From: Ramazzottius varieornatus
Taxonomy: Eukaryota; Tardigrada; Eutardigrada; Parachela; Ramazzottiidae
DNA length: 64,000 bases
Assembly (NCBI GenBank): GCA_001949185.1
Contig: BDGG01000007.1
Span: forward strand, 2,104,130-2,168,129
Direction of reading: 5' to 3'
The first letter of the stretch is position 1, and each line of letters begins with the position of its first letter. Below, piece by piece: positions 54,897-64,000 of this stretch. Both the position numbers and the translations under genes were made by a program. The notes beneath the pieces are model-generated. The model saw nothing but the letters and a program-made list of their open reading frames with translations, was not told the DNA's origin and did no database searches.

Positions 54897-57800
54897 CTTC
54901 GCACATCTCCGCTTTATTGCATGATGTTTCCTCGTGCCACGTCGACGCACCTTTGGCCGACCGTCCATGAATAGTCTTTCCCAAAGCTGTGACTTTATTC
55001 TTCTTCCGGCCACGTGAAACCGAATTTCTGCCGTCTATTGACAGCCTTGCAAACCAGTGCAGTTATACTTAAGGCGAGATTATTTTTCCAGGAAGGGTTC
55101 AACAACCCCACATTCAAATTCCAAACCGTCTACTGGTATAGATAGATTTGCTCTGTTATGTTGGCCAGCAAATTGACTTGATAACTTTTATAGTTTTCGA
55201 GATATAAAATTATGAAATTGGTTGGGTCAACCCGGAAGTAGCCTCTCTGTCGTCCTTCGAGCAGAGTGACCGGGGATGCAAGGCATGTGGGTGCTGACTT
55301 GTCAGTCGGCGCGCTCTCTCGCTCGACTCGATACAGCCCACAAGGGATTTCCGCCAGTCGGTCCACTCCGATCCTGAAACCGGTAAGGCAGAAAGATAGA
55401 GAAGGCTCTGATCTACTGTCTGAGATAGACTGAATCGGCGGATTTAATTCCTGGACGTACTGGAAAAATTCGGGAACAGGAGAGCGATTGCCGTACGTGG
55501 GCGTACAAGTCTGCTCCGACGACGTAGTGTTCTTTGACTGAGGCTTTTGATTGAGAAGGAGGGATGAACAGCTGAGCGGACCTGGTTCGTGGTGGTCCGA
55601 ACAGCTCACCACAGATTGGTTGAAGCTGGGTGAGCGCAAACTGTGCGGCGTCCGGCATTAGCATCGCGCCCATCAGCCGACCGCCTTGCGATCGATCAAG
55701 AACGAAATGAAACTTCATTACGTCAAAGAGCTTTCATTACGTCATCGGGACAAATCTGTACGACAGTTGCTCCTCTGTTCCCGCCTTTTGTCAGGACGTC
55801 CAGAAACTTTTTCGCAGACACAGGCTGGAAGTTGACTGGTCAAGCCCATCTCTGTCCGGCTCGTAAAATAAGCAAATTTCGAAGTGTCACGCTGAACATT
55901 CGACCCTCCCACAGTCGAAATTCGGTTGAAAATAGTCAGATGAAGAAGAAAAATCATCCAGAAATGTCTCCGAACCAAACCAGTTGTGTTCACAAAGTTT
56001 CAGTTTTGGAAACCGAGACTGACTACGGTTATCGAGAAACAGCCTTCCAAAGTCGTTTTGTCCTTTCATTTTGTAAACTGCTCGATCAATGTTGTAGGTC
56101 GCCACTTGGAAAAACTATCACTTTTTCGGCAAGGATGTTATATGTAACTTTTGTGCTGGGTGGCTCATGACTGAGCGCACGAGTTGAGGCAGAGCAACGA
56201 AGAACCAAAATCGTGTTCGTCGGTCCACAGCAGCAGAGTATAGTCAATGAAATTAGGTCCAGTTTACGCGGGCGAGATCTGTCCCGTGGAGTGTTTTGAC
56301 TACGCGGAAGAGATCGCGGCGCAAAGTGTGGTTTAAGACAATATAGGCTATGCCAGGGAGAGAGGAACTTGCGCCCTGTTGAATTCAGCGATTCGCAACT
56401 TTCACGTCATTGGGTTTCTGGAAACTGAGCATTAGTTTTGTACTGAAATGCTTTCCATGAATCTAACGCGCTACGCCATCGTACGCGCCCAGCATCCCTT
56501 AGAGGGTTTGCGAGACATAATTTTCGGACTGGGGTTCAACTTCACTTGCACGACAACGTACCGCGTGAGTTTCAGGAAGCATTACGGTATGTCTTCCTAT
56601 GCCACAAGCTGAGAAGTGATGCAGCAGTCAAGTTTGTACGAGACACTCCATTTCGTTCTACTTGAACATCCCGCGGAGGAGCGGGAAAAAGAGCGGTATT
56701 TTGATTGTCATAGCATATAGCTACGTAGCTACGATAGGGCAGCAGCATGTTAGCGTCGAAGCTGGCCTTTCCGGGGTCGTGGTGAAAGACTGCCACTGCC
56801 ATTGCAATGGCCTGGATGCCACAGTCCATGCCTACTGGTTTCTGTCATTGCTCCTGGTGAACCTCTCTCAGATATTGCCTTGTGTTTTTTGCCCATGAGG
56901 TGCCCCAATAGGTCAAGTACCTCTTGTAGCCGAGCGAAGAGCAGACAGAAATGGACTGGCCTCCCGCGGCGAACCAATAACTATGAGTGCCTGCTACGTG
57001 GACCACCTGTATGGCAATTTCATGAGGTTGTTTTCAAGCACATTGTCGAGTAGGCGCTGCTGCGAGTCCATTCCATCTATAACTTGGCCTAGCTTGATTG
57101 CTTTCCCTTGCACAAGATACATCGATTGCCGGCGAAATGTGCTGGGCATTGAGCAGTAAGCCGTTATTCCTGTAATGTGTGACGCTCTCTAGCCGTCAAC
57201 TGCAAATCAGGAAGCCACACGAACTTCTTCCGCTGATTTTCTCAGTGGAACGTAGGGAAGTGGAAGGCCCACTTCATCTGCTTCTTGTGGAGGTAGGGGA
57301 GAAATTGGCGGCTGGGCCCCATAGCTGTGCACTCCTCCACAAAAGTCTATAACGAGAGGCGAAAGGAAACACCGGTCTTTCACGCCTAGCCATTTCGATC
57401 AAATGGATATCTGCATATAGGAATGCGTCCAAACTGTTTTGGCTTGGAATAGCTCTTTTCTGACATTAAGCTCTTTGAAAACTTGGACTGTAACGCAGGT
57501 TCAATTTGCTACAGTAATAAAATGAGAACCAGTGGCTGAAATATTTGAGGATATCATTCGAAAAGCACAGGGGTTTTAGGAGCCGGTCGTAACAGGAGCA
57601 ACGCGCTCCAGTTTGAGGGGCGCACTACCGAGCACCTCCGGTGCACGTCGTCTCTGCACTGCTGGTATTTGATAAGTTAACTGAAGTAAATGCGCACAGC
57701 GCATATAACCGATGATTATGCTTGTTCTTCCTAACTTACTAATCTGGTCAAAACTTGATTTTGATTTATTTTGCTCAGGTTCTGTTGATGTAGAGGAAGG

Positions 57801-57989
57801 TCCCGTTTGAGTTTAGAATGCTCTCCTCAACAGTGTGGTTAGATATGCATTGGACGCATTTTAGCAGATAGCCAAGTTACGCGGGTAGTTGAAGGCAGAA
57901 AGGCTATCGATGCAAGAGCTTTAGCTTTTCGTAATAGGAATGGTTACACTTTAAATACATTGTATGTGGGCAGATTTTATGGTCTGAAG
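54897..57989. other. Intergenic, repeat remnants, no gene seen
   Basis: Contains the relative of 4838-4925 at 55357-55444, a CTGTAATGCTTC-family MITE at 56443-56587, and at 57480-57590 the relative of 7385-7490. No exon-like frame with family similarity. Confidence 0.45.
56443..56587. repeat. TA-flanked MITE, family CTGTAATGCTTC, copy 2 (145 bp)
   Basis: Ends CTGAAATGCTT and GAAGCATTACGG are inverted and flanked by TA. The interior shares CTTAGAGGGTTTGCGAG-like and AATTTTCGGAC blocks with copy 1. Confidence 0.7.
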
Positions 57990-59427
57990 TCAGCGTTTCG
58001 AGGTGTTCAATTTCAAAGACTTCTGACGATAATGATGCCAATGACACTGACGAAGTGCCGGTTCCACGTAAGTTGCATAAGGTGAAAGATGGAGAGTATG
58101 CCAAGCGTTGTTCATCAGCCCACGGAGGTTCCAAATAGTCCGCGCACTCTCCGGTTGGGTGTTGGAAGCTTCGTCCCACGCACGACAGCTGACGCTACAC
58201 GGTGATGGCATCTTCTCTATATGGAATTTCCACAAAGTCCAGCTCCAGTATCGATTATCATAGCCTTTCTCCTCTTTGTCGTCTTGTGAAATGATTTCAG
58301 CGCACTGCCAGCTGTGGCCGCAATTGAGGCTGACATCAACACGGGTAATGCGTCGACCATTCGATATAGCGTAGCCTTCAATGGTGTAGGGTGATCCTTT
58401 TGCAATATAGGTGTTGTCGGCTGGCAGGCAAATGGCCGACTGAATGGAAAGCTCGGAGAGTGGCGCAATGGAATTCCAGTGTTTGTCGATTGTTGTCCAG
58501 TTGACGAACTGAGGAAACAGTTTGTACTGCTGCTGCTGAAAGTGCGACGGCGATTGACTGGTCAGGATGTTGATGCGCTTTAGCCACTTGACGCTTCTCG
58601 CAGCCACATACCTGCAAAAAAAGACCGACTCCTCACACTGAAAGTGAATTAGAAATTTGGGAATGCCGTCAAGAATTCATCGAGTTGACAACGATCATGA
58701 TACAAGCAATCAAGTGAATGCTTACGGCAAGGTTATACTTGGGAATGAAGAAAAGAGATTTTGTTGGAAATTGGGTTTAGGGGTTGATCGTACCTACCCA
58801 GGAACAATGAGGCGTAGGGGGAAGCCATGGTCCCTGGTCAGCGCCATGCCGTTCATGTTCCAGGCTAGAAGGACGTCGCCCTTTGCGTTGCCGGCTTTGG
58901 ACATAGGTATGGAGACGGTGTACCTTCCTCCTTCCTCGCACATATCCTCTCCAACAAACTCCACATGTAGGCGAGGGTCGTCGACGTCGGCTTTGACCTG
59001 CAGCAGCACATCCCGCAGTCGAATGCCAGACCATGTGGCATTGCCCACCGCCCCAACGTTCCAGCCGACACCTTTGACGGGTGCGATGGCCTTCAGCTCG
59101 TTGCGGCGGTTTTCCGCGCACATCAGAGTAGCCTCGATGGTGACAGGGCATCCCATGGTCCGCAGTTCCGCCAGCGAGACCGCCACTTCCCTCTGGTCAA
59201 GGGTGGTAATGTGGACTTTGTGGGTGTCGCCGTCGAGGGCGGGGACGGCGCCATGGTTGCGGACAAAGAAGGAGTCGCTGGTAGTGATGAAGTTCTCGGT
59301 AAGGAGGAAGGAAGGCGGCTCGGCGTTGAAAGGGTGTTGCTGGTTGGTCATCAACTTGGACCAGCGAGTAGGTTCGTTGCTGTAATCGCCCAATAGTCCA
59401 CGAGGCATTCCACAAGCAGGGTCTTGT
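57990..59427 (-). CDS. SUOX: Sulfite oxidase, molybdenum and dimerisation domains (5' end not found)
   Basis: Two exons in phase: 59427-58798 and 58611-57990. The first reads DPACGMPRGLLGDY, then FNAEPPSFLLTENFIT, FFVRNHGAVP, and TLMCAENRRNELK with the molybdenum-binding Cys, then GGRYTVSIPM and GFPLRLIVPG. The second reads YVAARSVKWLKRI, then KGSPYTIEGYAISNGRRITRVDVS, CGHSWQCAEI, FHIEKMP, CRAWDEASN, and WNLRGLMNNAWH near the end. This is the eukaryotic sulfite oxidase order: it oxidises sulfite to sulfate with a Mo-pterin cofactor, normally in the mitochondrial intermembrane space. The acceptor at 59428 (CTGTAG) implies an upstream exon. I did not find the usual N-terminal cytochrome b5 heme motif (HPGG) upstream, so the 5' part is unresolved. 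The tail after NNAWH runs about 37 residues beyond the usual end. Confidence 0.85.
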
Positions 59428-59479
59428 CTACAGCTCCAGCAAACAAATCTTCAGCGACGAAGCCCATGTATCATAGAAT

Positions 59480-61815
59480 TGAACAGAACCGCCCGGACTG
59501 CCAGCTTGACGAGGAAAAAGGTGCTGTAACTTAACAATGACCTTTCTACGTTGTCTGATGCTGACCATCAAACGTGGCCACTCCCTCCTTCAAGCCCGAC
59601 CATTTTTCAAAATTTCATCAACAGCAAAACGACAGGCTTTTCCCTCCTGCGTAGGTCTCTCTGAATGATTCACCATTCCGCTCATGTGGAAATACTGCCT
59701 GTATTGGCCGATTGTCAGGCATAAGTGCTGTATACATGGAGCCAACCGCGGAAAATCAGATTGAATTTCCATGTTCGTCTCAGCTGCTTGAAATACTCAC
59801 AGGATGATGATGGTTTCCTACCGTGCTCGCCCTGGATCCAAAGTACCTAGCCTGGGCAAACTTCTTCGCTCAGTGGGCGAAATTAACATGGGCCGTAAAA
59901 GCCCCACCGTTAAGACTTTCGGAGGCCGTTGTAGCGAAAGCGGATAGCCGCCAGCGAAGCGCTATCAGAAAACGCGGTGCAGGCGGTCTAGGTTTGGGGA
60001 CGGGTCGCTCCGGCACTAGGCCGTTCGGCGTGTGACGTCAGCCATCGTCTTAAGGGTGGGTCACACAGCAATCGTCCAGTGAGCGAAGAAGTATGGTCAG
60101 GGGACGGCTGAGTTCGCGGACCAAACTATCTCATATGGCCATATGGTCGGCTATAATAACATGGCAATTCACCAAGGTTTTCGACAGGGGGCGTCGACGT
60201 CGTAGTCATTTTCGACATCGACCTCTTTAGTTGGTTCTTCATCAAGACTGTACTGCATGTAGACTGGGAGCGCGTACTCGGTACGAGTAGACTATCGAGT
60301 GTGCTGGTGCGTGACTAGCCGCATTTTTCATTATCATACGGTACACACGACTTTCTTCACAGCTCGGCCTACCTACAGTAGGTGGAACCATGTGTATCTG
60401 GCTGTTTGATGGCAGCGGATACTGCCAACACTGTTATTAGCTGCAATCAGCGTAAAACCCTTGTGGCTACCGTAAATGCCGCAAAGGCTTTTTCGATTTC
60501 ACAGCGTGTAGCCCTATCAAAGGTACTTGTTCAATATAGACAAGCACTGCGTTGCGTAACGAGCGTTGCCGTTGCCGTACACTGATCCAGTAAAACGGCC
60601 AGCACAAGAACACCTGCTATACCTACAGAGCATTCCCTACCAAGGTATGTGGTACCGTATTGTCGATGCAAACTTGATTCAACCAGATAACATCGTGCTG
60701 AGTCAGTATCAAGTTTCACTGGTCGCTGCATATTTGTTGATATATTTCCGTGCAGGTATGCTGTAATCCACTTTTCTTAATCCCTATGCACCGCAGTACC
60801 GTCATATCCCATGTCCGGACTAATTCTCGACAGTACCTGTAGAATATGCTGTGACATTGATCGAGACATGTTGTGGCTGTTTCCGATTCATCTTTCCTCA
60901 CGTTGGTCCGACTTATTGTGCGTGTTGACCTACTCTGGGAATATAACGGACATTTATTGAAACGAAAGTCGCGGCTGCTCAAATTATATTGATTATTTGG
61001 TGGATCGATTAGTCGTGACAATGACAAAGTCGACTGTGATCTAAAGCGCCCTCGCATGGATCGTTACCAATTCATCGGCAATCTATCGGAAAACTTTCAA
61101 TTCCTATCTTTTGCCGGTAAGCCCATCAGGACACTGAACGCGGAAACGTAGCCTGCTACGTTTTAACAAGAAAAATGAAACGAAAAGTGGGGTTGCATTG
61201 TGGAAAATCCGCAGTACCGCGTCATTTCATAGGCGTGGCGTTTAATCCGTTCGGCGAATTTCTACGAAATATCGTAGTGTATTTTTGGTGGGATTGTGGC
61301 GGAGAGGGTTATTCAAATGCACATGGGGTGAAGTAGGCAGTTCCCAAGCCACAGCCCACGTTGGTGCGCGTGAAAGAGACAGCCAGGGTAGAACATGCTG
61401 TCAGAGTTCAAGGATATACTCTTTCAAGTTGTTGTCTCGTTCAACCTGAACACTATTTGTCCACATGCTTCTCTCAAGTGATAGTTTCCGTCAGATGAGC
61501 CTCTTCACAGTCTACGTGTTCTCTTCGCTGGTCGCACCATGTGTTGTGGTCAGTCGCAGTGAAGTACTGCAAATGAACAGCCAGACCGCTAAAACAATGG
61601 TCGCACTCGCAGTTTCATCCGCTGCCTTTTCCGCATCACGTCTCGATCTGACCAATGCGACCTCGTTAAGCATGACTAAGATCGTCAAACCGCTTTTTCT
61701 TTTACGCCGTCACGTACAATACCTTCTTCGTACCATAGAGTAGCCCTAATCAACTGCGACCATAATTCAAAAGAAGTTTATGAAAGTTATACACACACAC
61801 TTGACCAGACCGCTC
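59480..61815. other. Intergenic, nothing firmly recognised
   Basis: The presumed upstream exon(s) of sulfite oxidase should lie here but none is convincing. An open frame at 61465-61743 (+) begins with a signal-peptide-like MSLFTVYVFSSLVAPCVVV but has no family match. Confidence 0.35.
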
Positions 61816-61896
61816 TCCCACGTGGCGCACGCTACCTGGCAATACCACCAGAAACGTGCGCCACTGGGGAAAACGTTCGGCGGAAGTTTGTTTGCC
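61790..61896. repeat. Hairpin repeat family, single copy
   Basis: Arms ACGTGGCGCA (61820-61829) and TGCGCCACTG (61857-61866) span exactly 47 bp. GTTTGCC follows the right arm after 23 bases. The left outer GGCAAAC is not preserved. Confidence 0.75.
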
Positions 61897-62791
61897 AAAC
61901 TGCCGTTTTATGGATGGGTTGGAATGGGGAATTTCTCTTGCAACACAACGAAAGAAGGGAGACACTGAGTCTTGCTTCTCACATGCACATGGTGCTTCCT
62001 TCTAGCAAAGGTATGCGCTGTGTTCGATTGGAAAATTAATCGTCGTGGGAAGTTCCAGCGATTGATTCAAGCACGTCTTTACCTTGGGTACTGCATGCCG
62101 TGTCTTTCACTCTTGAAGCAGGTAGCTATACGTACTTGTTCACGCATGGCTGACGCACAGCGCTACCGGCATCGAAGCCGAACGAACCCGTCAACGTCTT
62201 GAGAAAAAGCGGCCTGCAACTCAGTTCTGCCTTTGCACCGATCACGTGAAGATAATTAGCCAACTACCGTTGGCGCTTATGTACATTCCAATCAAAGGTT
62301 ACAAAGCAGCATAAGTTGATTTTATCATACTAAGTCAGTTTTGGGGCATCAATGTGCAGATTTGTCTGGACAGAATTCTGATAAGAAGTGGGTTAACGTT
62401 GGCGAACAATGCATATGGCAGAGTGTTCGCCGAGCGGACAAAAGATACATATCTATCTTTAATATCAATTATCCATACCGGTTGGAGGCGCTTGGATAGT
62501 TGGCACTGTCATAAACACCGTTCATATATTGTCAGTATTGTCACATTCTTCAGACATGATCTCAGTTCTTGACCATTGCTCATCTGCAACTGACGAAGCA
62601 CTCTTACAAACAATTAATTCATTTGGTACAATATTTCAATGTCGAGCTCTTTGCAGAGTTGCCATGCATGGCCCGTATTCTCGGGGCTCATCTAAAGTTG
62701 AAGCGTCTAAGGATGTCTCATTGATCTGTTGTTCGTGTGCTTTGCAGATTGTGTAACAAGGCGGCAGTTGGCACACTGTGATCTGATCGTC

Positions 62792-63182
62792 TTACAGCGC
62801 TTGTGACACGCTCGGCAAGACATATCCGCAGACGTCAGCCAATGTCCGTGTTTCACCCAGTGGATAAGATGTTTGAACTGGCAGTTGCAGTATTGTGTTT
62901 AAAGTAGCGGCGATGATCGGCCAGTAATTGAAGCTAAGCAGATCGGATTGTGGAAGTAGGAGAAGGACAGTTGGCGGCTGGACATGACGCTGACCGAATG
63001 CATGCAGCCGTCGGCAGAGGGCGGCAGCGGCTTTGACTGCAGCCATTGCGCACTACATGTCGACCACTGCCTCCAGGAAGATGACCTCCACCTGCAGGTA
63101 AACTGAAAATTATACTCTCACTGGTCAAAACAGTCGTCAGTGGGAGAGTTCCCTCAACAAAATACTGTGGCAAAATGGCCAT
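62792..63182 (-). other. Open frames of unknown significance
   Basis: Minus-strand frames here (for example HVQPPTVLLLLPQSDLLSF, then NYWPIIAATLNTILQLPV) have a balanced composition and follow a CACCTGCAG acceptor-like site near 63090. No family is recognised and an in-frame stop separates the two blocks. Could be an exon or chance. Confidence 0.2.
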
Positions 63183-63719
63183 TTAATGAAGCTACGTCTT
63201 GAGCCCGCAGCGGTCATTTGTAGTCCATCTTAACTGTGAACCCAAATCACTGAATGTACCTAATCCAAAAATATCTCTAAATAGACTTTTCCAAAGATCT
63301 CGATGGTATACAGGCACGAAGGCGAAGTATCAGCACAAAGTCTGATCCAGACGGACGAATGCAAAGTGTGGTCCAGACGTTGTCTTCGTGCCTGCACTTG
63401 ACATGCTGTCACGACATATCCTTAAAGCGACAGAGTAAGAAAAGTGGCTCTGAAAACTAACCAAACTTGACAAAGAATCCTCATGGTCCACATTCCCAAA
63501 ACTTTGATTGAACTGCTTCAGCGCCGATGCAAACGCTCATTGTGGACCCTATAGCTGGTCGCTCGGCTGTTTTGGTTCCCCTGTATCGTAAACCTGAAAG
63601 CCTTCGGGCCGCTGGGCACACGCGGAAATACCAACGTGATGGACTATAGGATTCGGGTTTTCGGCTTGACAGATAATTGGTGGAAGATCTTGTTCGAAGC
63701 AGCTTGGAATCTTCGCAGT

Positions 63720-64000
63720 TCAAACCAGTATTCTATTCAGTTTCAGTCCCACAATCAGTCCCAAGTCTCGTCGGACTGCTAGAAGATTAGCCCCGAAATA
63801 TATCAGTTCAGTCCCACTGGACTGAATTGGGCCTCTTTCTAGACGAGTCCAAGTCAGAGTGATCAAATCGAATCTATCAGCGGTATCAGTTATAGTCCTG
63901 AGACCGAAATTGATTCGCGAAGGATATCAGTCTCAGTCTGAGGGACTGAAACTGAAATGTACGGGATATCAGTTTCAGTCTCTGGGACTACCAAAGGAAT
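63720..64000 (+). repeat. Periodic TCAGTTTCAGTC / GGGACTGAA repeat running off the window
   Basis: Imperfect units of roughly 40-45 bp with ATCAGT(T/C)(T/A)CAGTC followed by an inverted GGGACT(GAAACTG) run from about 63720 to the end. Each unit holds a small palindrome (CAGTTTCAGTC versus GACTGAAACTG). The style resembles the degenerate repeat at 47.3-48.0 kb. Confidence 0.55.

Noticed and set aside
58657-59396. Plus-strand frame of 242 codons at 58.7-59.4 kb
   Set aside because: Antisense of the sulfite oxidase molybdenum-domain exon.
1-64000. CRISPR arrays, operons, bacterial promoters, rRNA and tRNA genes
   Set aside because: None seen; gene structure is eukaryotic and the regular repeats are inverted or degenerate, not spacer-separated direct repeats.

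Overview
This window looks like nuclear DNA of an invertebrate animal. Genes are split by GT-AG introns, several of them short (about 60-300 bp). The products are metazoan in character: a Golgi polypeptide GalNAc-transferase, a rhodopsin-like 7TM receptor, a chromodomain protein, membrane-type histidine acid phosphatases, a trypsin-family protease and a molybdenum sulfite oxidase. I could not fix the phylum. A 750-base assembly gap lies at 7777-8526. I saw no virus-derived gene, rRNA, tRNA or CRISPR array. Exon joins below were made by eye from reading frame, splice consensus and family similarity, so they are models and not transcript evidence.

Layout. 0.25-0.68 kb: small acidic protein (+). 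2.2-3.7 kb: four-exon membrane-anchored JmjC/cupin protein (-). 3.8-4.5 kb: hAT-type MITE with perfect 8-bp target duplication. 6.5-7.2 kb: broken pogo/Tigger transposase. 9.58-13.07 kb: full-length but broken hAT transposon with TIRs and 8-bp duplication. 14.3-15.6 kb: sulfotransferase pseudogene (-). 17.7-19.3 kb and 20.0-22.1 kb: tandem histidine acid phosphatases, the first decayed, the second intact over eight exons. 22.4-23.3 kb: Tigger remnant. 24.1-26.1 kb: secreted serine protease. 26.7-27.8 kb: 7TM receptor, with a broken relative of its C-terminal half at 29.2-29.4 kb. 31.8-35.3 kb: six-exon chromodomain protein (-). 35.4-50.0 kb: almost gene-free and packed with foldback elements and MITEs. 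50.0-54.9 kb: GalNAc-transferase with two tandem alternative catalytic exons. 58.0-59.4 kb: sulfite oxidase molybdenum domain (-). 59.5-64 kb: no convincing gene, ending in a periodic repeat.

The genes do not form one pathway. The two tandem or paralogous pairs (phosphatases, receptor and fragment) show local duplication followed by decay. The strongest unusual signal is a short dispersed repeat built around a hairpin of fixed geometry: two 10-bp arms (AAGTGGCGCA / TGCGCCACTT) exactly 47 bp end to end. It recurs at least eight times, sometimes as tandem pairs at about 72-bp pitch, and often inside introns.
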